From Planctomycetota bacterium (GTDB taxonomy: Bacteria > Planctomycetota > SZUA-567): a DNA stretch of 10,901 nt. Shown one piece after another: positions 1 through 5,178 of the stretch; the first letter of the stretch is position 1, and the number at the start of each line of letters is the position of its first letter. The stretch covers positions 1 through 10,901 of the forward strand of contig JAISYD010000245.1 of the NCBI GenBank assembly GCA_031270145.1, given 5' to 3'. The notes below the pieces were generated by a model, which saw nothing but the letters and a program-made list of their open reading frames with translations, made no database searches and had not been told where the DNA came from. Both the position numbers and the translations under genes were made by a program.

Positions 1-1
1 A

Positions 2-307
2 GCCGGCCTAGTCGGCGGCACCCTGTACAACCCGGCCACCGGAACCACCACCCGGATCGACATCCTGGACAACGGGAGGACGCTGAGGCTGACCTATCAA
101 GGCCCCACCGCCGCCTTCGGGGCGGCCGGCCCCGACGCCATCGCCGCCCGGGCGGCCCTGCAGGAGGTCTGGGCCAAGCGAATCGCCCCCGGCCTGGGGT
201 TCGACGAACAGCGGGCCGCCTTCGCCGCCGCGGTCGGGGATCTCGAGGGGTTCGCCGCCGAAGCCCTGGCCGGACAGGGAAGCCGGTTGGATCGCGTAAA
301 AAAATGA
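2..307 (+). CDS. 3' part of an unrecognised protein (start outside window)
   Basis: An open frame runs from the window edge to a TGA at 305-307, giving 101 residues with no start codon in view, so this is the C-terminal part of a longer gene. Codons are strongly G/C-ending, as in the other genes here, which supports real coding. The visible protein begins AGLVGGTLYNPATGTTTRID and continues into a beta-like stretch, then an alanine-rich probably helical tail (about residues 40-98) ending RLDRVKK. The 'LYNPATG...ILDNGRTLRL' stretch loosely recalls small periplasmic DUF2147-type proteins, but this is a weak resemblance and I assign no function. It is the only plus-strand gene and converges with the GntR regulator gene. 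A repeat end related to elements A and B begins six bases after its stop. Confidence 0.6.
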   Translation, partial: AGLVGGTLYNPATGTTTRIDILDNGRTLRLTYQGPTAAFGAAGPDAIAARAALQEVWAKRIAPGLGFDEQRAAFAAAVGDLEGFAAEALAGQGSRLDRVKK

Positions 308-310
308 GGT

Positions 311-342
311 TTAGGGCTCGTCAAAAAATAAGTGCCGCATGT
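311..342. repeat. Solitary element end related to the TIRs of elements A and B
   Basis: TTA at 311-313 is followed by GGGCTCGTCAAAAAATAA, and a CATG occurs at 338-341. The first nine bases (GGGCTCGTC) are identical to the right tip of element A read inwards. The following AAATA and CATG sit at the same spacing as in the element A arm (CATAAATA...ACATG), but the intervening bases differ. The preceding TTA matches the target triplet of the two full elements. I could not find the opposite end before 551. It is either a truncated copy or the end of a related larger element. As with A and B, it lies immediately behind a gene 3' end. Confidence 0.45.
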
Positions 343-460
343 TCCTGTTCGTCCCGTCCGAGTTTGACCGCCGGCTTCCTTCAAACCCCGCTTCGCGGCG
401 ACGCCCTTGCCATTGGCTAACGATTCCCCGGACCGCGCGCGACGCGAAACAAGCCAGGGA

Positions 461-490
461 AATAAAGGCGGAGCGGAGCCCCCTCCTCTC
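461..490 (-). terminator. Possible weak terminator after the GntR gene
   Basis: Read on the minus strand, GAG-A-GGAG pairs with CTCC-G-CTC around a GGGG loop (471-490), and is followed by CGCCTTTATTT. The stem is interrupted by one mismatch and the T-rich tract starts a few bases late, so this is a weak candidate. It lies about 60 bases behind the regulator stop codon, a sensible position. Confidence 0.3.
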
Positions 491-551
491 CCCGTTTTCA
501 CACATTTCTTGCCGTGCGCAGCGTATCGGGGCTCAAAGCGCGACCGCGGCC

Positions 552-1265
552 TCAAGAATCCGTCACGCTCTTGTCCACGTGCGCGACCATGAGGGCGGTC
601 GCGGCCTCGTATTCACCCCGGGTCAGGCGGGCGAGGATTTCCAGGTGCTCCGCGTGCAGCACCTCCAGTTTCTCGGGAACGAACCCGTATCGCCGCCAGG
701 CGGCCATCCACAAATCGTGCACTTGCCGCTGCAACGCCAGGAAGATGGGGTTGCCGGTCAATTCGCAAATCTTCCTCTCGAACGTCATGTCCAGACCGGC
801 CTGGCCCATGTCGGCCGGGTTGAGAAATTCCTCGGCGTTGTCCTCGACCAGTTTTTTCAGTTCGGCGATGTTCCTGCGGTTGGCGATGTCGACGAAAGCC
901 TCGAAAACCATTTTCTCAACGGCGGTCCGCGCTTCGACAAGCTGGGTCAGGAAGGCCTCGCCCACCCCGTTTTCGATAAGCTTGAGAAGCTCCTGGCTCC
1001 GGTTTTTCGCCAGGTCGGCCACGTATGTGCCGCTTCCCACCCGGATTTCAATTTTTCCGTACGATTCGAGCACCTTCAATCCCTGCCGCACGGAAGTCCG
1101 GCTCACCCCCAGCATTTCCGCCAGTTCGCGTTCCGATGGCAGCCGGTCGCCGGCCCTCAGGTCCCCTTTGGCGAGAAAATCATTGAGGCGCCGGACGACG
1201 GTCTGGAAGACATCGGTCCTTTTTATGGGGATCATGGCATAGGCGCCGTGGGTGGCGGGACTCAC
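552..1265 (-). CDS. GntR/FadR-family transcriptional regulator with FCD domain
   Basis: A 237-residue DNA-binding regulator. The N-terminal winged helix-turn-helix spans about residues 15-85, with the family signature LPSERELAEMLGVSRTSVRQ (42-61) and the wing 'GSGTYV'. The all-helical C-terminal FCD effector domain spans about 90-232, ending in the H204/H207...H229 region that normally supplies metal or carboxylate ligands. Length and domain order are normal for the FadR subgroup. The usual FCD ligand set is D/N-x3-H...H...H; here the first histidine is glutamate (D159-x3-E163), while H207 and H229 are kept. The GTG start is preferred because AGGGAG lies six bases upstream and because it overlaps the stop of the upstream small gene (GTGA), implying translational coupling. 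An internal ATG (residue 11) has no good ribosome binding site. FCD regulators usually repress adjacent catabolic operons and release on binding an organic or sugar acid, so control of the TRAP/transketolase operon is a reasonable inference, not shown here. Confidence 0.93.
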   Translation of the reverse strand: MSPATHGAYAMIPIKRTDVFQTVVRRLNDFLAKGDLRAGDRLPSERELAEMLGVSRTSVRQGLKVLESYGKIEIRVGSGTYVADLAKNRSQELLKLIENGVGEAFLTQLVEARTAVEKMVFEAFVDIANRRNIAELKKLVEDNAEEFLNPADMGQAGLDMTFERKICELTGNPIFLALQRQVHDLWMAAWRRYGFVPEKLEVLHAEHLEILARLTRGEYEAATALMVAHVDKSVTDS

Positions 1266-1516
1266 GATTGTCTCCCTGCCGGTTGGCCGCCCCGCGTTTC
1301 CCGTTGCATTTCCAGAGCGTCCCCGGCAAAGTCCCTCGTTTCAGCCAAGCTTCCCGCCAGTCCGACGAACGGCTTCCGATTCGGGCGTTTGGCGGCGACC
1401 GGGATAATTGTCGCCTTGACTTCCGCCGTTCCCGGCGGAATGTCGGCGGGCGGAATCAGATCCGGCGGGAGACGGCGATTCTCCGGAATCTCCATCTTTT
1501 TTTCGATTGTCGTCAT
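1262..1516 (-). CDS. Small VapB-antitoxin-like protein, toxin partner absent
   Basis: An 84-residue protein starting MTTIEKKMEIPENRR. The middle (DIPPGTAEVKATIIP, about residues 25-39) resembles the short beta-strand DNA-binding N-terminus of AbrB/DUF2281-like VapB antitoxins. The segment GLAGSLAETRDFAGDALEMQRE (about 48-69) matches the typical toxin-binding tail, usually of the form 'GSLK..P.F.GDP.E.QR..RDEW'. The expected RDEW-like ending is replaced by TRGGQPAGRQS, and no PIN-domain toxin follows; the next gene is the GntR regulator, overlapping by 4 bp. AGGA lies eight bases before the chosen ATG at 1516. A longer frame from 1678 crosses the terminator and promoter and is not credible. 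The gene has its own TATAAT box inside a palindrome, as expected for an autoregulated antitoxin. Family assignment rests on remembered motif pattern, not a search. Confidence 0.6.
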   Translation of the reverse strand: MTTIEKKMEIPENRRLPPDLIPPADIPPGTAEVKATIIPVAAKRPNRKPFVGLAGSLAETRDFAGDALEMQRETRGGQPAGRQS

Positions 1517-1563
1517 AGGCCGCATCCTGGTTCGTTGGCAATGGAATATGGCGCAAAAGCGAA

Positions 1564-1596
1564 GCCGCGCCCTTTCATTATAAGGAAAGGCGCGGC
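1564..1596 (-). promoter_or_regulatory. Promoter -10 box inside an inverted repeat (putative operator)
   Basis: On the minus strand a consensus TATAAT lies at 1577-1582, about 60 bases before the ATG of the small antitoxin-like gene. It is bracketed by an inverted repeat: GCCGCGCC-C-TTTC (1564-1576) and GAAAGGCGCGGC (1585-1596), 12-base arms with one extra C in the left arm. The position 17 bases upstream of the -10 box reads only TGGCTA, a poor -35, so activation or extra contacts may be needed. There is no T tract behind the palindrome, so it is not a terminator. The GntR regulator and the antitoxin-like protein are both plausible ligands. Confidence 0.55.
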
Positions 1597-1647
1597 GGAT
1601 AGCCACAGGTTGGGAAAACGGCGGGACGCCGCGTTTCGACCACCCAG

Positions 1648-1675
1648 GAAAAACCGGAGCGCCAAGGCTCCGGCC
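1648..1675 (-). terminator. Intrinsic terminator of the transketolase operon
   Basis: Read on the minus strand, CCGGAGC (1667-1673) pairs perfectly with GCTCCGG (1654-1660) around a six-base loop and is followed directly by TTTTTCC. It is a textbook rho-independent terminator for the long leftward operon. It now lies about 150 bases behind the transketolase C stop. If element A and one TTA are removed in thought, only about 20 bases would separate the gene end from the stem, the normal distance. Confidence 0.85.
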
Positions 1676-1695
1676 CAATTGCTACCTCTTCTTTA

Positions 1696-1839
1696 GGGTC
1701 TGCCCATAAATAACTTATACATGTTTAGACAAGGAACCGAGTCGCGGCGGTAAATTTTCGCCCGTGGTTGGGCAAAAATTTACGAGAGCGACGTTGGTGA
1801 CGCGGTATAAACATGTATAAGCTATTTATGGACGAGCCC
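1696..1839 (+). mobile_element. MITE-like palindromic element, copy A (144 bp)
   Basis: A 144-bp non-coding element flanked by direct TTA triplets (1693-1695 and 1840-1842), fitting a 3-bp target duplication. Its ends form imperfect terminal inverted repeats of about 32 bases: GGGTCTGCCCATAAATAA at the left and GGGCTCGTCCATAAATAG read inwards from the right, both continuing CTTATACATGTTTA, with five mismatches in 32. The centre holds a second stem, TAAATTTTCGCCC against GGGCAAAAATTTA, around GTGGTT. Copy B at 8409-8552 is the same element inverted; the inner hundred or so bases differ at a single position (G at 1739). GGG tips and a TNA target are features of IS5-family subgroups, so such a transposase may mobilise it; none is encoded here. 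Its right tip carries the stop codon of the transketolase C subunit. Confidence 0.85.
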
Positions 1840-2767
1840 TTAGGGCGATGGACGCTTGAATCGCCGCGACAATGTCCTTTTTCTCCAGGCAATACTTGCT
1901 CATGAGCTCCGCGGGCTGGCCGCTTTCGCCAAAGGCGTCGTTTACGGCCACCATCCTCACGGGTACGGGATGATTGGCGCCCAGGCATTCGCACACGGCG
2001 CTTCCCATGCCTCCGGCCATTTGGTGTTCCTCGGCGGTGACGACGGCGCCGGTCTTCCGGGCCGCCTCGATGACGAAGCGTTCGTCGAGCGGCTTGACGG
2101 TGTGCAAGTCGGCCACCATGACGTCAACCGTTCCCGCCAGTTCATCGGCCGCCAAAACGGCTTGGTGAACAAGGGGGCCGTTGGCGAAAACGACGACGTC
2201 GGAACCGTTCCGGACCAGCCTTGCCTTGCCAAGTTCGAAGGGCGTGTCCTTGTCGGTGACGACCGGGACCGCCTCGCGGCCGAAGCGGATGAAACAGGGG
2301 CCTTTCCTTTCCGCGATCGCAAGGGTCGCCTTCCTCGTCTCCTCGGCGTCGCAAGGAACGATCACCGTCATGTTCGGAAGCGTCCGCATCAGCGCCACGT
2401 CCTCGAGGGACTGGTGGGTGGCCCCGTCCGGCCCGACGGAAATGCCGGCGTGGGCGCCGGCCAACTTGACGTTCAAGTCGCCGTAGCAGACGGTGGTTCG
2501 GATCTGATCGAACGCCCGGCCCGTAAGGAACACGCAATACGTCGTGGCGAACGGGAGCATCCCCGCCAGGGCAAGACCGGCCGCCGTCCCGATCATGTCC
2601 TGCTCGGAAATGCCCATGTCGATAAACTTGTCCGGATACTTGTCGCCGACCCGGCCGGTCCGCGTCGATTTGGCCACATCGGCGTCCAGGATCATCAAGT
2701 CGTCCCTGACCGCCGCCAGTTCGAGAATCGCCTGGCCATAGCCGTCGCGGGGGGAAACCGCGTTCAT
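1826..2767 (-). CDS. Transketolase C-terminal subunit (pyrimidine-binding and C-terminal domains)
   Basis: A 313-residue protein covering the Pyr and C-terminal domains of a thiamine-diphosphate transketolase. Landmarks are GISEQ (residues 52-56, with the cofactor-activating Glu55), AGAHAGISVGPDGATHQSLE (103-122) of the substrate/cofactor pocket, and the C-domain motifs VADLHTVKPLD and EEHQMAGGMGSA. The ATG overlaps the stop of the N-subunit gene by 4 bp (ATGA), so the two halves are translationally coupled and must assemble to form the active site, which in transketolases lies at the interface. Split transketolases are known in specialised sugar catabolism (AptAB for apulose 4-phosphate, SqwGH in the sulfo-transketolase route) as well as in many bacteria and archaea as ordinary enzymes. 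The last residues (RARP) and the stop codon are read from mobile element A, so the C-terminus is probably altered by a few residues. The essential domain is intact. Confidence 0.93.
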   Translation of the reverse strand: MNAVSPRDGYGQAILELAAVRDDLMILDADVAKSTRTGRVGDKYPDKFIDMGISEQDMIGTAAGLALAGMLPFATTYCVFLTGRAFDQIRTTVCYGDLNVKLAGAHAGISVGPDGATHQSLEDVALMRTLPNMTVIVPCDAEETRKATLAIAERKGPCFIRFGREAVPVVTDKDTPFELGKARLVRNGSDVVVFANGPLVHQAVLAADELAGTVDVMVADLHTVKPLDERFVIEAARKTGAVVTAEEHQMAGGMGSAVCECLGANHPVPVRMVAVNDAFGESGQPAELMSKYCLEKKDIVAAIQASIALRARP

Positions 2768-3594
2768 GGGATGAATCCTTTCCTTATCTCGGCAAGCGCC
2801 TTGTCAAGCTGCTCCGCGTCGGGAGCGGCGCCATGCCATCCCGCCTGGTTTTCCATGAATGAAACGCCCTTCCCCTTGATCGTTTCCGCGACAATGACGG
2901 AAGGGCGGTTCTTCTCGCGCATGGCGGTACGGTAGGCGCCGTACAGCTCCTCGAGGCTATGGCCGTCGACCTCCAGCACCCGCCAGCCGAAGGCGCGCCA
3001 CTTCCCGGCCACCGGCTCGATCGTCTTGATGTCCTCGGTGCGGCCGTCAAGCTGCACATGGTTGTTGTCGACAATGGCGCAGACGTTGGAGAGTTTGTGT
3101 TGTGCGGCCGTCATGGCGGCCTCCCACACCTGTCCCTCCTGCAATTCTCCGTCGCCGAGCAGGCAATAGACCCGCCTGTCGACGCCGCGGCGCCGGTAGC
3201 CCAGGGCGATGCCGTTGCCGATGGACAGTCCCTGTCCCAGGGAACCGGAAGAGCAATCGAGCCCGGGAAGATGTTTGGCGTGCGGATGCCCCTGGAGAAT
3301 GCTTCCCAGCTTTCTAAGGGTGGAAAGGTGAAAATCGGGAAAATAGCCGCGCCGGCACAAGACGCTGTAAATCACGGGGGCCGCGTGCCCCTTGGAAATA
3401 ATGAATCTGTCCTGCTCGATATTCGCCGGATTGTCCGGGGTGACGCGCATGACATCCGTGAAATACAGGGCGACCAGAATTTCCACGGCGGAAAGCGAAC
3501 CGCCGGGATGGCCGGATCCGGCTTGATGAATCATGTTGAGAATGTCTTCGCGGATTTGCCGGGAAACCGAAACAAGATCTTCCTTCATGTCCAT
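2764..3594 (-). CDS. Transketolase N-terminal subunit (TPP-binding domain)
   Basis: A 276-residue protein with the diphosphate-binding domain of transketolase. Visible motifs are GSGHPGGSLS (26-35), SKGHAAPVIY (67-76), the LGQGLSIGNGIALGYR stretch (119-134), and the TPP/Mg signature GDGELQEGQ...NN (147-178, metal ligands in GDG and NN). Near the end are ETIKGKGVSFMEN and WHG. Length fits the stand-alone N subunit. The start at 3594 gives MDMKEDL; a second in-frame ATG two codons on is equally possible, and only a modest AAAGG precedes them. It follows the SDR-like gene after a 76-base spacer holding a GGGG-CATT-CCCC hairpin and is coupled to the C subunit by ATGA. The pair would transfer a two-carbon ketol unit between a ketose (or derived keto-acid) and an aldehyde acceptor; the specific substrate cannot be read from the motifs. 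Confidence 0.94.
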   Translation of the reverse strand: MDMKEDLVSVSRQIREDILNMIHQAGSGHPGGSLSAVEILVALYFTDVMRVTPDNPANIEQDRFIISKGHAAPVIYSVLCRRGYFPDFHLSTLRKLGSILQGHPHAKHLPGLDCSSGSLGQGLSIGNGIALGYRRRGVDRRVYCLLGDGELQEGQVWEAAMTAAQHKLSNVCAIVDNNHVQLDGRTEDIKTIEPVAGKWRAFGWRVLEVDGHSLEELYGAYRTAMREKNRPSVIVAETIKGKGVSFMENQAGWHGAAPDAEQLDKALAEIRKGFIP

Positions 3595-3670
3595 CGGGGA
3601 ACCTTTCGATTTCGCAAGCGTTCAGCGGTCGAATTTCGGGGAATGCCCCTCGCGAACAACCGCCATGCGA

Positions 3671-4372
3671 TCATTCGCCCATTTGCTTGATCGTTCTGGA
3701 AATGGAAAACCCCTTGTCCACCATAAGCGAACTTCCGTTCATTCCCCGCAGTTGACCGGCGGCCAGGCACGCTTCGACGATTTCTAGATCCGTCACATAT
3801 TTGATGATGGGCGCCGTGTCCGTTTTATGCAGGATCTTGAGTTCCTCCACCCACGCGCCCGTTTCCGGATCGCTTTCCCGCCAGCCGCAGGTTATGAAGT
3901 TAATCCGTATGTCCGCCGCGGTCGCGGAGTTGTCCAGGGCGGCGACCTTGCCTACATTGACCAGGGCGGCCTCCGCCACCCCGCAGTAGGAATACCTCCG
4001 CGTCGGAACGATGGAGGCGACATGGTTGAGTACCGTTATGTATCCGCCGGCGCCGTTTCTCCGCATATGATCGCTGGTCTGCTGGATCCACCAGGTTCCG
4101 TTCAGTAAATCGCCCGCCACGCTGCCTTCCATCCTGTCGCAAAAATCGGCGTCGAACAGCGAAGCCGTAAACAGGGGTTCGGGAAAATAAACGCACCCGC
4201 CGACGGCGCCTCCGTCTTTTTCAAGATCCCGATAGAAAGCGGAGATGTCCTCCCTTCCGGCCGAGTCGTCTCGATGGACCCGGTATCCCTGTTCCGCATA
4301 CCGCTCGGCCATGCGGTTCGCCAACTCCGGGTTGCGATTGCCCATGGCAAGCAGGACTGTTTTTTCGTTCAT
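3671..4372 (-). CDS. SDR-like protein with degenerate active site
   Basis: A 233-residue protein that follows the layout of a short-chain dehydrogenase but has lost its signatures. The nucleotide-binding region reads VLLAMGNRNPELANRM (6-21) in place of TGxxxGIG. The active-site Y-x-x-x-K appears as Y129-C-G-V-A133, with lysine replaced by alanine, in the context RRYSYCGVAEAALVNVGK. The NNSG segment seen in the neighbouring SDR is missing. The C-terminus keeps the SDR ending 'GSSLMVDKGFSISR'. It starts 12 bases after the stop of the true SDR gene, with AGGCGG seven bases before the ATG, so the two are very likely co-translated. I infer a non-catalytic partner of the adjacent SDR, or an enzyme that has changed mechanism. 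The sequence is clean, without stops or frameshifts, so it is not an obvious pseudogene. Confidence 0.75.
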   Translation of the reverse strand: MNEKTVLLAMGNRNPELANRMAERYAEQGYRVHRDDSAGREDISAFYRDLEKDGGAVGGCVYFPEPLFTASLFDADFCDRMEGSVAGDLLNGTWWIQQTSDHMRRNGAGGYITVLNHVASIVPTRRYSYCGVAEAALVNVGKVAALDNSATAADIRINFITCGWRESDPETGAWVEELKILHKTDTAPIIKYVTDLEIVEACLAAGQLRGMNGSSLMVDKGFSISRTIKQMGE

Positions 4373-4384
4373 GTCGTTTCCGCC

Positions 4385-5152
4385 TTACTGAAGGGATTTA
4401 ATGAACGCGCCGCCATCCACCTTGATTACGGCGCCCGTAACCGCCCGGTTCGCGTCCTCCGCGAAAAACAGGGCGGCCCGGCCGATATCCTCCGTCGTTG
4501 CCAGCCGGCCCAGGGGAATGGTCTTCATTATATTTTCCAGCCCCCCGTCGGTCAGCCTCTGGTTGATGTCCGTTATCACATACCCGGGCCATACCAAGTT
4601 TGCCGTGATGCGGCAAGGGGCCAATTCCAAGGCCAGGGCGTAAGTGAACTGATCGATGCCCGCCTTGACCCCGCCGTATCCGGCCATGCCGGGATTGGGT
4701 CTCCTCGCGTTGCAGGAGGATATGTTGATAATCCTGCCTTCCACGCCATGTTCGCGCATATGGATGGCCGCCTCCCGGGAACAGCGAATGGTTCCGAGCA
4801 AATTCGTGTCCGTCATCTTCCGGAGTCCCGCTTCCGTTATCTCCTCCAGGGTCTCCCAGACGCAAACCCCGGAGTTGTTCACCAGGATGTCCAGGCCGCC
4901 GAGTTCCCTCGCGGCGGCGGCGATCATCCGGGAAACATCCTCCGGCTCGATGATATTCGCCTTTACCGCCGTTATCCGGGTTTTATATTGCGCCAGACTT
5001 CCTATCGCCGCCTCGACCATTTCCTTGGGTTGGTGCGCATAGTGAAGCAGAAGATCCGCCCCTTCCCGGGCGAAAACCTTGGCGATCGCAAAACCGATTC
5101 CCCGGGGATTGGCCGAACCGGTTATCAACGCCCGTTTGTTCTTCAGTCTCAA
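4385..5152 (-). CDS. Short-chain dehydrogenase/reductase (NAD(P)-dependent)
   Basis: A 255-residue classical SDR, a cytoplasmic NAD(P)(H)-dependent alcohol/ketone oxidoreductase. The Rossmann motif is TGSANPRGIG (11-20, a spaced TGxxxGIG variant). NNSG is at 92-95, the structural asparagine at N117 (TNLLG), catalytic serine in NISS (143-146), and Y159-GGV-K163. The C-terminus ends in the usual 'AVTGAVIKVDGG'. Length is standard. The start codon is TTG at 5152; AAAGGAG lies eight bases before it and no better ATG is in frame nearby. It follows the amidohydrolase gene after 26 bases and precedes the degenerate SDR by 12. In the pathway it would oxidise a hydroxyl of the imported compound, or reduce a ketone; the sequence does not tell which, nor the substrate. 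Confidence 0.92.
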   Translation of the reverse strand: MRLKNKRALITGSANPRGIGFAIAKVFAREGADLLLHYAHQPKEMVEAAIGSLAQYKTRITAVKANIIEPEDVSRMIAAAARELGGLDILVNNSGVCVWETLEEITEAGLRKMTDTNLLGTIRCSREAAIHMREHGVEGRIINISSCNARRPNPGMAGYGGVKAGIDQFTYALALELAPCRITANLVWPGYVITDINQRLTDGGLENIMKTIPLGRLATTEDIGRAALFFAEDANRAVTGAVIKVDGGAFIKSLQ

Positions 5153-5178
5153 GGTTGATTCTCCTTTCTCAATCGCCT

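Larger units (their letters stand above)
308..551. other. Intergenic region between convergent genes
   Basis: No convincing gene lies here. It holds a repeat end at 311-342 and a weak terminator-like hairpin at 461-490. A 64-codon minus-strand frame (311-505) ends inside the repeat end. That frame has no recognisable domain and no convincing ribosome binding site, and its arginine/glycine-rich composition is what random GC-rich DNA gives. The stretch may be the remnant of a larger mobile element whose one end is at 314. I see no transposase motif and no matching opposite end. Confidence 0.5.
1517..1692. other. Intergenic control region: operon end and regulator promoter
   Basis: Together with element A (1696-1839) this makes a gene-free stretch of 309 bases between the transketolase C subunit and the antitoxin-like gene. 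In minus-strand order it holds element A, the intrinsic terminator (1648-1675), the -10 box with flanking palindrome (1564-1596), and a leader of about 50 bases to the ATG at 1516. I see no further gene in it on either strand. Confidence 0.6.

Noticed and set aside
339..1583. Long plus-strand open frame (414 codons) opposite the GntR gene
   Set aside because: It overlaps the clear GntR/FCD gene and the antitoxin-like gene on the other strand, has no recognisable domain, and reflects GC-rich antisense composition.
1517..1678. N-terminal extension of the small antitoxin-like gene to 1678
   Set aside because: It would start upstream of and read through the intrinsic terminator and the TATAAT box; the ATG at 1516 has its own ribosome binding site.
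1856..2935. Plus-strand 359-codon frame opposite the transketolase C gene
   Set aside because: It is antisense to an unambiguous transketolase subunit, rich in H, G and R as expected of a shadow frame, and has no convincing start signal.
2764..5152. Direct assignment to the sulfo-transketolase (SqwGH) or apiose (AptAB) pathway
   Set aside because: Only the split transketolase is shared; the isomerases, kinases and sulfo-sugar enzymes of those routes are not visible in the window.
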